From Methylobacterium sp. AMS5 (lineage in GTDB: Bacteria > Pseudomonadota > Alphaproteobacteria > Rhizobiales > Beijerinckiaceae): a stretch of 64,000 nucleotides of DNA. Shown here piece by piece: positions 29,488 to 38,718 of this stretch. Both the position numbers and the translations under genes were made by a program. Location of the stretch: the NCBI RefSeq assembly GCF_001542815.1, contig NZ_CP006992.1:2919501-2983500 (forward strand), written 5' to 3'. Numbering within the stretch: the stretch's first letter is position 1; each line of letters begins with the position of its first letter. The notes beneath the pieces were generated by a model, which saw nothing but the letters and a program-made list of their open reading frames with translations, did not search any database and was not told where the DNA came from.

Positions 29488-31125
29488 ATGCTGCGCCTTC
29501 GCGAGTACCAGCGCGCCGCCCTCGACGCGCTCGATTGTCATTGGGACCAGGGCGGCGGGCCCGGCCTCGTCGTGCTGCCGACCGGCGCCGGCAAGGCGCT
29601 CGTCATCGCCGCGCTGATCCGCGAATGGCTGGATCGGGCGCCGGAGGCGCGGATCTGCGTTCTCACCCATGTCCGCGAACTCGTCGTGCAGAACCACGGC
29701 GAGTTATTGGCCTACTGGCCCGAGGCGCCCGCCGGCATCGTCTCCGCCGGCATCGGCCGGCGGGATGTTCACGCGCAGGTCACCTTCTGCTCGATCCAAT
29801 CCGTGCGTGACCGGGCCGCGTTGTTCGGCGCCATCGACCTCATCGTGATCGACGAGGCCCATCTCGTGCCGCGTGCGAGCGAGACGGGATACGGCCGCTT
29901 CCTCGCCGCAGCGCGGGCCGGCAACCCGGATCTCAAGGTCGCGGGCTTCACCGCCACGCCTTACCGGCTCGATTCCGGCCGGCTCGACGAGGGCGAGGGC
30001 CGCGTGTTCGAGCGGATCGTTTACGAATCGCTGGTCGGCGACCTGATCCATCAGGGCTTTCTGGCGCCCCTGGTCTGCAAGGCGACCGCGCTCGCCCTCG
30101 ACGTGTCGGGGGTGCCGAAGCGCGGCGGCGACTACATCCCCTCGGCGCTGGAGGCGGCGGTCAACCGCGAATGGATCACCCGCGCGGCGGTCGAGGAGAT
30201 GGTAGGCTATGGCCGCGAGCGGCGGGCCTGGCTCGCCTTCTGCGCCGGGCTCGCACACGCCGCCTCCGTGCGCGATGCGATCCGGGCGGAAGGAATCTCC
30301 TGTGAGACCGTCACCGGCGAGATGGGAAAGCGCGAGCGTGACCGCATCGTGCGCGACTTCCGCGCCGGAAAGATCCGCTGCCTCGTCTCGGTCGGCGTGC
30401 TCTCCACCGGCTTCAACGTGCCGGAAGTCGATCTCATCGCCCTGCTGCGCCCGACCCAATCGGCCGGGCTCTACGTGCAGCAGGTTGGCCGGGCCTTGCG
30501 CCGGGCGCCGGGCAAGTCGGATGCGATCGTGCTCGATTATGCCGGACTGGTGCGGATGCACGGCCCCGTGGACGCGGTGACCGCCCGCAGCGTCGCGCTC
30601 GGCCCGGCGGCGTTGGGAATGGCGCGGGCCAAACCCTGCCCCGGCTGTGGCGCGCTGATCGCGCTCAACGCCAGCACCTGCGAAGCCTGCTGGGTGGAGC
30701 CCGAACCGGAGGACGAGGAGGCACCTCACGCCGCGACCGCGGAGGACGCCATGCCGATCCTGTCCGAATCGATCTGCCCCTGGCGCGAGGTGACCGGCTG
30801 GTGCCTCGACCGCGGTCCCAGCGGCTCCGGCCCGGACCGGCTCGTCGTCGCCCTGCGCTGGCGAGGCGGCGGCTGCCGGGTCGAGGTCTGCCTGGAGCAT
30901 TCCGGCCATGCCCGCGAGAAGGCGGTGCAATGGTGGCGCGCGTTCGGCGGCGCCGATCCGGTGCCGATGTCGGTCGCCGCAGCGCTGCAACGGACGGACG
31001 AGTTGGAGCGGCCGGAGACCCTCCGGGTGGAGGCCGCCGGCCGGCTTTCCGAGAGCGTGACGGTGCGTTTTTCCGACGGGCGGCGGTTCCGCGACCTGCG
31101 CCGCTGGGGCACCCTGGCCGCCTGA
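29488..31125 (+). CDS. DEAD/DEAH-box superfamily 2 helicase with C-terminal zinc-ribbon-like motif
   Basis: A 545-residue SF2 helicase. Motifs in order: RLREYQRAALDAL (Q-like region), Walker A LPTGAGKALVIAALI, LTHVRELVVQN, DEAH box LIVIDEAHLVPR, FTATPYRLD, then the second RecA domain with LVSVGVLSTGFNVPEVDLI and QQVGRALRRAPGK. After about residue 375 it has CPGCGALIALNASTCEACW, a CX2C-X(n)-CX2C zinc-ribbon-like element, and a roughly 120-residue C-terminal part with an unassigned mixed fold. This layout resembles phage-type or repair-related RadD/YejH helicases. It lies between ntrBC and ntrYX, where it breaks the expected gene order. Confidence 0.85.
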   Translation: MLRLREYQRAALDALDCHWDQGGGPGLVVLPTGAGKALVIAALIREWLDRAPEARICVLTHVRELVVQNHGELLAYWPEAPAGIVSAGIGRRDVHAQVTFCSIQSVRDRAALFGAIDLIVIDEAHLVPRASETGYGRFLAAARAGNPDLKVAGFTATPYRLDSGRLDEGEGRVFERIVYESLVGDLIHQGFLAPLVCKATALALDVSGVPKRGGDYIPSALEAAVNREWITRAAVEEMVGYGRERRAWLAFCAGLAHAASVRDAIRAEGISCETVTGEMGKRERDRIVRDFRAGKIRCLVSVGVLSTGFNVPEVDLIALLRPTQSAGLYVQQVGRALRRAPGKSDAIVLDYAGLVRMHGPVDAVTARSVALGPAALGMARAKPCPGCGALIALNASTCEACWVEPEPEDEEAPHAATAEDAMPILSESICPWREVTGWCLDRGPSGSGPDRLVVALRWRGGGCRVEVCLEHSGHAREKAVQWWRAFGGADPVPMSVAAALQRTDELERPETLRVEAAGRLSESVTVRFSDGRRFRDLRRWGTLAA

Positions 31126-31188
31126 TCGGATCCTCGTAGGTGCCGATTCGTATTAATTTCGCCACACTGATGTGGCCCCGCATCAGTG

Positions 31189-33588
31189 ATGCCGCTTCTG
31201 TCGCGACGTTCTGAAAACGTGCCGTCCGATGCCCCGTCCCCCGAGGACGGCGCCGAGGCGGTCGCGCGCCGGTTCGACTCGCCCCCGCGCGGGCCAGGCT
31301 GGATCGGGGCGGCGGTGGTGCTCACGGCGCTGATTTCCGCCTCGGTCACTTTCCTCATCCTCGCCGGCATCATCCAGATCACGCGGACGCCGACGACCGG
31401 CGTGGCCTTGCTCTCGGTCAACGCCGCGCTGGTTCTCGCGCTGGTCGTCGTGATCGCCTGGGAGGCGCGGGTCTTCCTGCATGCCCGGCGCACCCACGCC
31501 TCGGTGGCGCGGCTGCACACCCGCATCGTCGGCCTGTTCAGCCTGATCGCGATCCTGCCGACGATCCTGCTCGCCATCGTCGCCTCGGTGACGATCGATG
31601 TCGGCTTGTCGCTCGGCTTCACCGACCGCGTCCGTGACGTGGTGCTCAAATCGGTGCAGGTCGCCGACGCCTATCAGGAGAATCACTGCCAGTCGCTCGC
31701 CCGCGAAATCCGCATCTTCGCCGACGACCTGACGCGGGCGCGGCCGAATTTCGATGTGAACCGCGAGTGGTTCGAGGGCTTCATGACTACCCGCGCCCAG
31801 GCGCTCGGCCTGCCGATCGTCAAGATCATGCGCGGGCCGAACGAGGTGGTGGCACGTGCCAATATCGACGTGCTCAAGCAGACGCGCCTGCCCTCGGCCG
31901 CCGCCTTCGAGGATGCGGCGAAGTCGAGCGACCCGATCTGCCTGCTGCCGAACGAGGGCCGGGTCTTCGCCGCCCTGATGCGGATGCCGGCCTACGACAA
32001 CGCCGTGCTGCTGGTGCAGCGCGAGGTAAGCCAGCTCGCGATCGACTTTCCCGGTGTCGCCCGCGCCGCGGCGGCCGAGTACCTGACCTTCGACGAACTG
32101 CGCCGTTACGTGCAGATCGCCTTCGCCTCGGTCTTCATCCTGATCGCCCTGATCACGCTGCTCTCGGCGGTGTGGTTCGGGCTGAACTTCGCCAACCGTT
32201 TCGTCGCCCCGATCCGCCGGCTCATCAACGCCGCCGACGAAGTCGCCGCGGGCAATTTCTACGCCCGCGTTCCGGCGCGCAAATCCGACGGCGACCTCGC
32301 CCATCTCGGCGAGAGCTTCAACACGATGACGCAGGAGCTGCGCCGCCAGCACGATGGCCTGCGCGCCGCCAACGACCTGATCGACCGCCGCCGCCGCTTC
32401 ACCGAGGCCGTGTTGTCGGGCGTCTCGCCCGGCGTGCTCGGCGTCGATGCCGACGGCGTCATCACCATCGCCAATCCCGGCGCGGAACGGACGCTGGGCC
32501 TCACGGCCAAGGAACTCGTCGGGCAGCCGTTGACGAATGTCGTGCCGGAGATCGCCGCTCTGTTCCCGGAGGCGGAGGGACGCCACCGCGCCCTGCAGCA
32601 GCAGATCCAGCTCGTGCGCGGCGGCCGCGAGCGCACGATCGCGGTCCGCGTCACCAGCGAGCAGGCGCAGGGCGAGGCGCGGGGCTACGTCGTCACGCTG
32701 GACGACATCACCGATCTCGTCACGGCGCAGCGCACCTCGGCCTGGGCGGATGTGGCCCGCCGCATCGCCCACGAGATCAAGAACCCGCTGACCCCGATCC
32801 AGCTCTCGGCCGAGCGCATTCGGCGCAAATACGGAAAAGTGATCACGACCGACAAGGACGTGTTCGAGCAGTGCACCGCCACGATCGTGCGGCAGGTGGA
32901 CGAGATCAAGCGGATGGTGGACGAGTTCTCCTCGTTTGCCCGGATGCCGAAGCCGGCGATCACGCAGCAGGATCTGGCCGAGATCGCGCGCCAGAATCTG
33001 TTCATGCTGCGCATGGCGCATCCCGACCTCGATTTCCCCTTCGAAACGGTCGGTGCCGACGAGAAGGGCCGCGTCGTCGCCGCCTTCGACGTGCGGCTGT
33101 TCTCCCAGGCGCTCACCAACATCCTCAAGAACGCCGTCGAGGCGGTTCAGGCGGTGCCGGAGGACGTGCTGACGGCCGATGGCGGCAAGGGTCGGGTCGC
33201 CCTGACGCTGGTCGTCGAAGAGGCATTCGTGGTGATCGAGGTCACCGATAACGGAAAAGGCTTTCCGGCAGAGGGGCGCCAGCGCTTGCTCGAACCCTAT
33301 ATGACGACCCGCGAGGGCGGGACCGGCCTCGGACTCGCGATCGTTTCCAAGGTGCTCGAAGAGCATGGCGGGGGGATCGAGCTGAACGACAACCCGGAGG
33401 GGCGCGGCGGACAGGTCCGCATGCGGCTGCCGCGGGAAGTCGGGCGGCCGGACGAACGGAATTCCGGGACCGGTGCGGGACAGGAGCGGGAGCGCTCCGC
33501 CACACCGGACACGCGTGACAGGACAACGATGGATAAGAATACGGAGGACGCCATGGAAGCGCGACGCGTCGCGGAGGTGCAGCCATGA
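31189..33588 (+). CDS. ntrY: nitrogen/redox sensor kinase NtrY
   Basis: A 799-residue transmembrane histidine kinase. N-terminal membrane segments lie at about 30-120 (three hydrophobic stretches such as VVLTALISASVTFLILAGII), then a periplasmic sensor region, a further membrane helix (SVFILIALITLLSAVWFGLN at about 310), HAMP, a PAS domain (VLGVDADGVITIANPGAE), HisKA with [19 protein letters not shown] and a HATPase domain ending GTGLGLAIV. NtrY is known to work with NtrX in nitrogen and redox control. The GTG at 31186 or ATG at 31189 can start it. Its end overlaps ntrX (ATGA), so they are coupled. Confidence 0.95.
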   Translation: MPLLSRRSENVPSDAPSPEDGAEAVARRFDSPPRGPGWIGAAVVLTALISASVTFLILAGIIQITRTPTTGVALLSVNAALVLALVVVIAWEARVFLHARRTHASVARLHTRIVGLFSLIAILPTILLAIVASVTIDVGLSLGFTDRVRDVVLKSVQVADAYQENHCQSLAREIRIFADDLTRARPNFDVNREWFEGFMTTRAQALGLPIVKIMRGPNEVVARANIDVLKQTRLPSAAAFEDAAKSSDPICLLPNEGRVFAALMRMPAYDNAVLLVQREVSQLAIDFPGVARAAAAEYLTFDELRRYVQIAFASVFILIALITLLSAVWFGLNFANRFVAPIRRLINAADEVAAGNFYARVPARKSDGDLAHLGESFNTMTQELRRQHDGLRAANDLIDRRRRFTEAVLSGVSPGVLGVDADGVITIANPGAERTLGLTAKELVGQPLTNVVPEIAALFPEAEGRHRALQQQIQLVRGGRERTIAVRVTSEQAQGEARGYVVTLDDITDLVTAQRTSAWADVARRIAHEIKNPLTPIQLSAERIRRKYGKVITTDKDVFEQCTATIVRQVDEIKRMVDEFSSFARMPKPAITQQDLAEIARQNLFMLRMAHPDLDFPFETVGADEKGRVVAAFDVRLFSQALTNILKNAVEAVQAVPEDVLTADGGKGRVALTLVVEEAFVVIEVTDNGKGFPAEGRQRLLEPYMTTREGGTGLGLAIVSKVLEEHGGGIELNDNPEGRGGQVRMRLPREVGRPDERNSGTGAGQERERSATPDTRDRTTMDKNTEDAMEARRVAEVQP

Positions 33589-34955
33589 GCGCCGATATCC
33601 TGATCGTCGACGACGAGGCCGACATCCGCGATCTGGTCGCGGGCATCCTGGACGACGAGGGGCACCGCACCCGAACCGCCGCCGGGTCCGACGAGGCGCT
33701 GGCGGCGATCGAATCACGCCGGCCCCACCTCGTTTTCCTCGATATCTGGCTCCAGGGCTCGCGCCTCGACGGGTTGCAGGTGCTCGACCTGATCAAGGCG
33801 GGCCACCCGGATCTGCCGGTGGTGATGATCTCGGGCCACGGCAATATCGAGACCGCGGTGGCGGCGATCAAATCCGGCGCCTACGACTTCATCGAGAAGC
33901 CGTTCAAGGCCGACCGCCTGATCCTCGTCGCCGAGCGGGCGCTCGAAGCCTCGCGCCTCAAGCGCGAGGTGCGCGACCTCAAGGTCCGCTCGGGCCAAGC
34001 CAGCCGCATCGTCGGCGGCTCGGTCGCGGTCAACCAGCTCCGCCAGACCATCGAACGCGTGGCGCCGACCAACGCGCGAGTGATGATCTCGGGGGCGCCG
34101 GGCGCCGGCAAGGAGCTCTCGGCGCGCACGCTGCACGCCGCCTCCTCGCGGGCGAGCGGGCCCTTCGTCGTCATCAACGCCGCGACGATCACGCCGGACA
34201 CGATGGAAGCCGAGTTGTTCGGCGTCGAGGGCGGCGAGGGGCGGGTGCGGCGCGTCGGTGCGCTGGAGGAGGCGCATGGCGGCTCGCTCTACATCGACGA
34301 AGTCGCTGACATGCCGAAGGAAACGCAGAGCCGGATTCTACGCGTCCTCGTCGATCAGAATTTCCAGCGCGTCGGCGGCACGGCCCGCGTCCATGTCGAT
34401 GTGCGCATCATCTCCTCCTCGTCCCGCGACCTGACGGAGGAGATCGCCGCCGGGCGCTTCCGCGAGGATCTCTTCCACCGCCTCTCGGTGGTGCCGATCC
34501 GCATTCCCTCGCTGGCCGAACGGCGTGAGGACGTGCCGGAGCTCATCACCTTCTTCATGGAGCAGATCTCGGCCGCCACCGGCCTGCCGCGGCGGCGCAT
34601 CGCCGAGGACGCGATGGCGGTGCTCCAGTCGCACGACTGGCCCGGCAACGTCCGCCAGTTGCGCAACAACGTCGAGCGGCTGATGATCCTGACCCAGAGC
34701 GATCCGGAGCAGGACGTCACCTCCGAGATGCTGCCGACCGAGATCGGCGCGCTGGTGCCGACGACGCCGACGGGTGCCGGCGGCGAGAAGCTGATGAGCC
34801 TGGCCCTGCGCGAGGCCCGCGAGATCTTCGAGCGGGAATACCTCATCGCGCAGATCGCCCGCTTCTCCGGCAACATCTCCCGCACGGCCGAATTCATCGG
34901 CATGGAGCGCTCGGCCCTCCACCGGAAGCTGAAGTCGCTCGGCATCGGCCCGTAG
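33585..34955 (+). CDS. ntrX: response regulator NtrX
   Basis: A 456-residue NtrC-family regulator: receiver (residues 1-125, DDEAD acidic patch, phosphoacceptor in LVFLDIWLQGSRLDG), AAA+ domain (about 145-375, Walker A SGAPGAGKELSARTLH, GSLYIDEVADMPKE) and a Fis-type HTH (ISRTAEFIGMERSALHRKLK). The sigma-54-contacting GAFTGA loop is missing: the position reads VEGGEGRVRRVGALEEA. That is usual for alphaproteobacterial NtrX, which therefore should not activate sigma-54 promoters directly. It is translationally coupled to ntrY and followed by hfq after 263 bases. Confidence 0.95.
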   Translation: MSADILIVDDEADIRDLVAGILDDEGHRTRTAAGSDEALAAIESRRPHLVFLDIWLQGSRLDGLQVLDLIKAGHPDLPVVMISGHGNIETAVAAIKSGAYDFIEKPFKADRLILVAERALEASRLKREVRDLKVRSGQASRIVGGSVAVNQLRQTIERVAPTNARVMISGAPGAGKELSARTLHAASSRASGPFVVINAATITPDTMEAELFGVEGGEGRVRRVGALEEAHGGSLYIDEVADMPKETQSRILRVLVDQNFQRVGGTARVHVDVRIISSSSRDLTEEIAAGRFREDLFHRLSVVPIRIPSLAERREDVPELITFFMEQISAATGLPRRRIAEDAMAVLQSHDWPGNVRQLRNNVERLMILTQSDPEQDVTSEMLPTEIGALVPTTPTGAGGEKLMSLALREAREIFEREYLIAQIARFSGNISRTAEFIGMERSALHRKLKSLGIGP

Positions 34956-35218
34956 GACGTCCCTCGCGAAACGCCCGCTCGCCGATCGTCTGCCCTCCGG
35001 GCACGGCGGCTCGGCGGGCGAATCGGCGGCGCGAGCGGTTGCAAGGGGTGGATATTGACGCTTTGCGCTGTGGGGGGCCTCTTGCATCGCGGCAAGCTTC
35101 GCCCTGTAATAGAAATGGCCCGGCAGAGCGGTCCCAACACGTGAGAGCGCCGCCCCGCGCTTCAGCCACGGGACCCTGCTGATCCGTGGCGCGAGTCTCG
35201 AACTAAGGATAAAAAGAA

Positions 35219-35473
35219 ATGGCGGGCGAGCGCGCTCAGAACCTCCAGGACACGTTCCTGAATCATGTCCGTAAGAACAAGATCCCGCTGACGATCTTCC
35301 TCGTCAATGGGGTCAAGCTTCAAGGTGTCGTGACCTGGTTCGACAACTTCTGCGTCCTGCTCCGTCGGGACGGGCACTCGCAGCTCGTCTACAAGCACGC
35401 GATCTCGACGATCATGCCGGGTCATCCGGTGCAGCTGTTCGAGCCGGACGAAACGGCGCCTGAAAAGGCCTGA
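35219..35473 (+). CDS. hfq: RNA chaperone Hfq
   Basis: An 84-residue Sm-like protein forming hexameric rings that pair small RNAs with mRNAs. The Sm1 motif is [23 protein letters not shown] (split here across residues 8-31) and the Sm2 motif is [10 protein letters not shown] (about residues 59-68). Length and composition match alphaproteobacterial Hfq. AAGGATAAAAAGAA lies just upstream of the ATG. The 263 bases before it, after ntrX, are gene-free and should carry the hfq promoter. hflX follows, the conserved hfq-hflX order. Confidence 0.96.
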   Translation: MAGERAQNLQDTFLNHVRKNKIPLTIFLVNGVKLQGVVTWFDNFCVLLRRDGHSQLVYKHAISTIMPGHPVQLFEPDETAPEKA

Positions 35474-35529
35474 GCGCGCGAAGCGGGCCGGCTCCCCTTA
35501 TTTGCGGCAGCCAGCGGATGTAAAATGGC

Positions 35530-35559
35530 GTCATCGTTCCGACATAAGGGAACGATGAC
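35530..35559. repeat. 11-bp perfect inverted repeat in the hflX leader
   Basis: GTCATCGTTCC at 35530-35540 is the exact inverse of GGAACGATGAC at 35549-35559, with eight bases between. It ends a few bases before the GGAG ribosome site of hflX. It could be an RNA hairpin modulating translation or an operator. Confidence 0.7.
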
Positions 35560-35570
35560 ACGGAGACGCC

Positions 35571-36986
35571 ATGACTGAAATCCTTCCGCCCGGCGAAGCG
35601 CGCCTGCAGGCGAAGGCCGCCCCCGAGGGCGAGATTGCCGCCGCGACCCGCACGCTGGTTCTCGGCCCCTATCTCACACGCGCCGCTCAGCGGCTCGCCC
35701 CCGGACAGACGGAAACCGTGCGCTCAGACGAGGCGCGGCTCGACGAAGCGGTCGGATTGGCGGCCGCCATCGAGCTCGACGTCACCCAGGCGATCTCGGT
35801 GCATCTCCAGCGCCCGCGTCCCTCGACCTATCTCGGCAAGGGCCGGGTCGAGGAGATCGCCGGGCTCATCAAGGCCGAGGAGATCGGCCTCGTGGTGATG
35901 GATTGCGCGCTCTCGCCGGTGCAGCAGCGCAATCTCGAAAAGGCTTGGGGCGCCAAGGTCATCGACCGCACCGGCTTGATCCTCGAGATTTTCGGCCGGC
36001 GCGCCTCGACCCGCGAGGGCACGCTTCAGGTCGAGCACGCCCATCTCGCCTATCAGAAGTCCCGTCTCGTGCGGTCGTGGACTCACTTGGAGCGGCAGCG
36101 CGGCGGCTTCGGCTTCCTCGGCGGCCCCGGTGAGACCCAGATCGAGGCTGATCGGCGGATGATTCAGGAGCGGATGACCCGGATCGAGCGCGATCTCGAA
36201 GCCGTCACCCGTACCCGCGGTCTCCACCGCAAGAGCCGGGCGCGGGTGCCTTATCCGATCGTGGCGCTGGTCGGTTACACCAATGCCGGCAAGTCGACGC
36301 TGTTCAATGCCCTGACCAAGGCCGAGGTGCGGGCGCAGGACATGTTGTTCGCCACCCTCGATCCAACCGCGCGGGCGACCAAGCTGCCGCACGGCGAGAC
36401 GGTGATTCTCTCCGACACGGTGGGCTTCATCTCCGACCTTCCGACCTCCCTGATCGCCGCCTTCCGCGCCACACTGGAAGACGTGATCGAGGCGGACATC
36501 CTGCTGCACGTGCGCGACGTCTCGCATGGCGATACCCAGGCCCAGGCCGAGGATGTCGAGGGCGTGCTGCGCGAACTCGGAATCGAGGCGGATGCGGAGC
36601 GGATCATCGAGGTGTGGAACAAGGCCGACCTCCTCGACGAGGGCGAGCGCACCCGTCTGCTCAATCTCAGCGCCGCGCATCGCGGTGCCGGGCCGGCCCC
36701 GATTCTCATCTCAGCCCTGACGGGGGAAGGTCTTCCGGAACTCACCGAGCGGATCGAGGGGCAGGTGGCGCGGGCGCGCTCGACCTTCGCGGTGACGCTT
36801 CCGCCCGAGGACGGCGCCGCTCTCAACTGGCTCTACGAGAACGCCGAGGTCCTCGATCGCCAATCCGAGACCGGCGGCGCGATCGCCCTGACGATCCGCA
36901 TCGCGCCGGAGAAGGAACCCCGCTTTCTCAACCGGTTCGAGGCGGCCCAGCGCGTCGGCGGTCCGCAGAGTTCTCCGGCCGCGTAG
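35571..36986 (+). CDS. hflX: ribosome-associated GTPase HflX
   Basis: A 471-residue GTPase that binds the 50S subunit and helps split stalled or stressed ribosomes. The N-terminal HflX domain (about 70-230) includes [18 protein letters not shown] and [28 protein letters not shown] phrases; [13 protein letters not shown] leads into the G domain, with G1 [15 protein letters not shown]3 DTVGFI and G4 NKADLL. The start ATG is preceded by GGAG five bases away. It follows hfq by 97 bases with an inverted repeat in the leader. Confidence 0.95.
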   Translation: MTEILPPGEARLQAKAAPEGEIAAATRTLVLGPYLTRAAQRLAPGQTETVRSDEARLDEAVGLAAAIELDVTQAISVHLQRPRPSTYLGKGRVEEIAGLIKAEEIGLVVMDCALSPVQQRNLEKAWGAKVIDRTGLILEIFGRRASTREGTLQVEHAHLAYQKSRLVRSWTHLERQRGGFGFLGGPGETQIEADRRMIQERMTRIERDLEAVTRTRGLHRKSRARVPYPIVALVGYTNAGKSTLFNALTKAEVRAQDMLFATLDPTARATKLPHGETVILSDTVGFISDLPTSLIAAFRATLEDVIEADILLHVRDVSHGDTQAQAEDVEGVLRELGIEADAERIIEVWNKADLLDEGERTRLLNLSAAHRGAGPAPILISALTGEGLPELTERIEGQVARARSTFAVTLPPEDGAALNWLYENAEVLDRQSETGGAIALTIRIAPEKEPRFLNRFEAAQRVGGPQSSPAA

Positions 36987-37039
36987 GGCCTCGTCCGCTT
37001 GCGGGTGGCAATTCGGCGCAGAGAAGATTCCAGCAAACG

Positions 37040-37076
37040 AAAAGGCCGGTGCCGCCCATCGCGGCACCGGCCTTTT
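37040..37076. terminator. bidirectional rho-independent terminator between hflX and the SulP transporter
   Basis: A perfect 15-bp stem, AAAAGGCCGGTGCCG (37040-37054) with CGGCACCGGCCTTTT (37062-37076), and a seven-base loop. The A-tract before and T-tract after the GC core make it functional in both directions, as expected between the converging hflX and SulP genes. Confidence 0.9.
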
Positions 37077-37094
37077 CCTGTTCCGGAGCTTCGT

Positions 37095-37121
37095 CCCGAA
37101 AGCCGGTCGCCGGCTTTCGGG
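37095..37121. repeat. palindrome CCCGAAAGCCGG/CCGGCTTTCGGG
   Basis: A 12-bp perfect stem with a three-base loop just downstream of the SulP gene stop. It belongs to the same repeat family as the two elements near 44922 and 44984. It may strengthen termination for the SulP transcript. Confidence 0.8.
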
Positions 37122-37141
37122 TCGCGTCTCTGCGCTTGCCG

Positions 37142-38710
37142 TCAGTCCTTCGGCGCAGCGTGGGCGACCATCGCGAGGCTGTGGTGCAGGCCGCTCGCGC
37201 CGCCGCCGACGACCTCGACCCTGGACCCGGTCTTCGCCCGCCGCGTCGCCCATTCCCGGATCATCTCCAGGCAGGTGTGATCGACGTGGCGCAGATCCTG
37301 CGCTTCGAGCCGGACCGGCGAGCCTTCCGGCGTCCGCTCCAGCGCCGCAGTGAGGTGCGGCAGTTGGAGGAAGGTCGCCGAGCCCGAGAGCCGCAGTTCC
37401 GGCACCGCCTGAAGCGCTCCGCCCTGCATGGTCTGCGCCGCGCCACCCTCGATCTTGAGCGGACCACGCAGGTAGTGCGGGATCACCTGAACGAGGCTGA
37501 GCGCGAGGCCCGTGAGAACACCGGTCAACAGGTCGGTGGCGACGACCATCACCATGGTAGCCAACCAGATCGCGGCGGTCGGCAGGCCGTAACGCTCGTG
37601 CAGGTGGAAGGCGTGGGCGGGGCTCACGAGGCGCCAGCCCGTCACGACGAGGATGCCGGCGAGGGAGGCGGTCGGCACGACCTTCAGCACCATCGGCAGG
37701 ACCAGCAGGAAGGCGAGGATCCAGCTCCCGTGCAGGATGGTGGAGGCTCGCGTCGCCGCGCCCGCCTGGACGTTGGCCGAGGAGCGGACGATCACGCCGG
37801 TCATCGGCAGGCCGCCCGCGAGGCCGCAGAGGATGTTGCCGATACCCTGCGCCCCGAGTTCGCGGTTGTACTGCGTGCGCGGGCCGTCATGCATCCGGTC
37901 CACCGCCGCCGCCGAGAGCAGGCTCTCCGCGCTGGCGATGACCGCAAGGGTGACCGCCATCAGGATCATCGCCGGCTCGGCCAGACGGCTCCAGTCGCCC
38001 ATCCCCGGCATGGTCACGGCGGAGAAGATGTTCTCCGGCACCTCGACGCGCTTGACATCCATGCTGCCGACGGCCGCGACGAGCGTGCCGGCCAGGACGC
38101 CCATCAGCGCACCGGGGATCAGCTTGAGCTTGGCCGGACGGACCTTCTCCCAACCGATCATCGCAACGATGGTGGCGAGGCCGACGATCACGGCGCCGGG
38201 GCGGTTGCCGTCCGGACCGGAGACGAAGTTGAAGAACGCGGCGGGGATGGCGACGAGGTTGTCGAGGCCGCTGGCCTTGGGTAGCGCGTCCGTCAACACG
38301 TGGATCTGGGCCAGCACGATCAGGATGCCGATGCCGGCGAGCATGCCGTGCACGACCGCCGGGGAGATCGCCCGGAACCAGCCGCCGACCCGGAGCGCCC
38401 CGGCAAGAAGCTGGATGGCGCCGGCCGCGACGAGGACCGGCCCGAGCGCGTCGATACCGTGCTCACGCACGAACTCGAAGACGATGACGGCAAGGCCCGC
38501 GGCCGGGCCGCTGACCTGAAGCGGCGAGCCGGCGAGGAAGCCGACGACGATGCCGCCGATCATGCCGGTGATGAGACCGCGCTCGGCTGGAACACCGGAG
38601 GCCATGGCAATGCCCATGCAGAGGGGCATCGCCACGAGGAAGACGACGAAGGAGGCCGGAAGATCCCGGCCGATGGTCGACGGCATCAGCCGGGCGAGGG
38701 AGGCGCGCAT
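37142..38710 (-). CDS. SulP family anion transporter (bicarbonate/sulfate) with STAS domain
   Basis: A 522-residue SulP (SLC26) permease with about twelve membrane segments from residue 15 to 400 (ASFVVFLVAMPLCMGIAMAS, MIGGIVVGFLAGSPLQVSGP and others) and a cytoplasmic STAS domain at the C-terminus (about 430-520, LRLSGSATFLQLPHL, RLEAQDLRHVDHTCLEMI). Members import sulfate or bicarbonate or exchange anions. Its start lies nine bases after the carbonic anhydrase stop on the same strand, which points to bicarbonate as substrate. The start at 38710 is chosen because the frame upstream runs through the carbonic anhydrase gene in another phase. Confidence 0.92.
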   Translation of the reverse strand: MRASLARLMPSTIGRDLPASFVVFLVAMPLCMGIAMASGVPAERGLITGMIGGIVVGFLAGSPLQVSGPAAGLAVIVFEFVREHGIDALGPVLVAAGAIQLLAGALRVGGWFRAISPAVVHGMLAGIGILIVLAQIHVLTDALPKASGLDNLVAIPAAFFNFVSGPDGNRPGAVIVGLATIVAMIGWEKVRPAKLKLIPGALMGVLAGTLVAAVGSMDVKRVEVPENIFSAVTMPGMGDWSRLAEPAMILMAVTLAVIASAESLLSAAAVDRMHDGPRTQYNRELGAQGIGNILCGLAGGLPMTGVIVRSSANVQAGAATRASTILHGSWILAFLLVLPMVLKVVPTASLAGILVVTGWRLVSPAHAFHLHERYGLPTAAIWLATMVMVVATDLLTGVLTGLALSLVQVIPHYLRGPLKIEGGAAQTMQGGALQAVPELRLSGSATFLQLPHLTAALERTPEGSPVRLEAQDLRHVDHTCLEMIREWATRRAKTGSRVEVVGGGASGLHHSLAMVAHAAPKD

Positions 38711-38718
38711 GGCGAGAT

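Noticed and set aside
31183-33717. 844-residue minus-strand ORF opposite ntrY
   Set aside because: Antisense shadow; the plus strand carries intact kinase motifs.
33585-34955. NtrX as a sigma-54 activator
   Set aside because: Its GAFTGA loop is absent, so it should not be listed as contacting sigma-54, unlike NtrC at 27382-28854.
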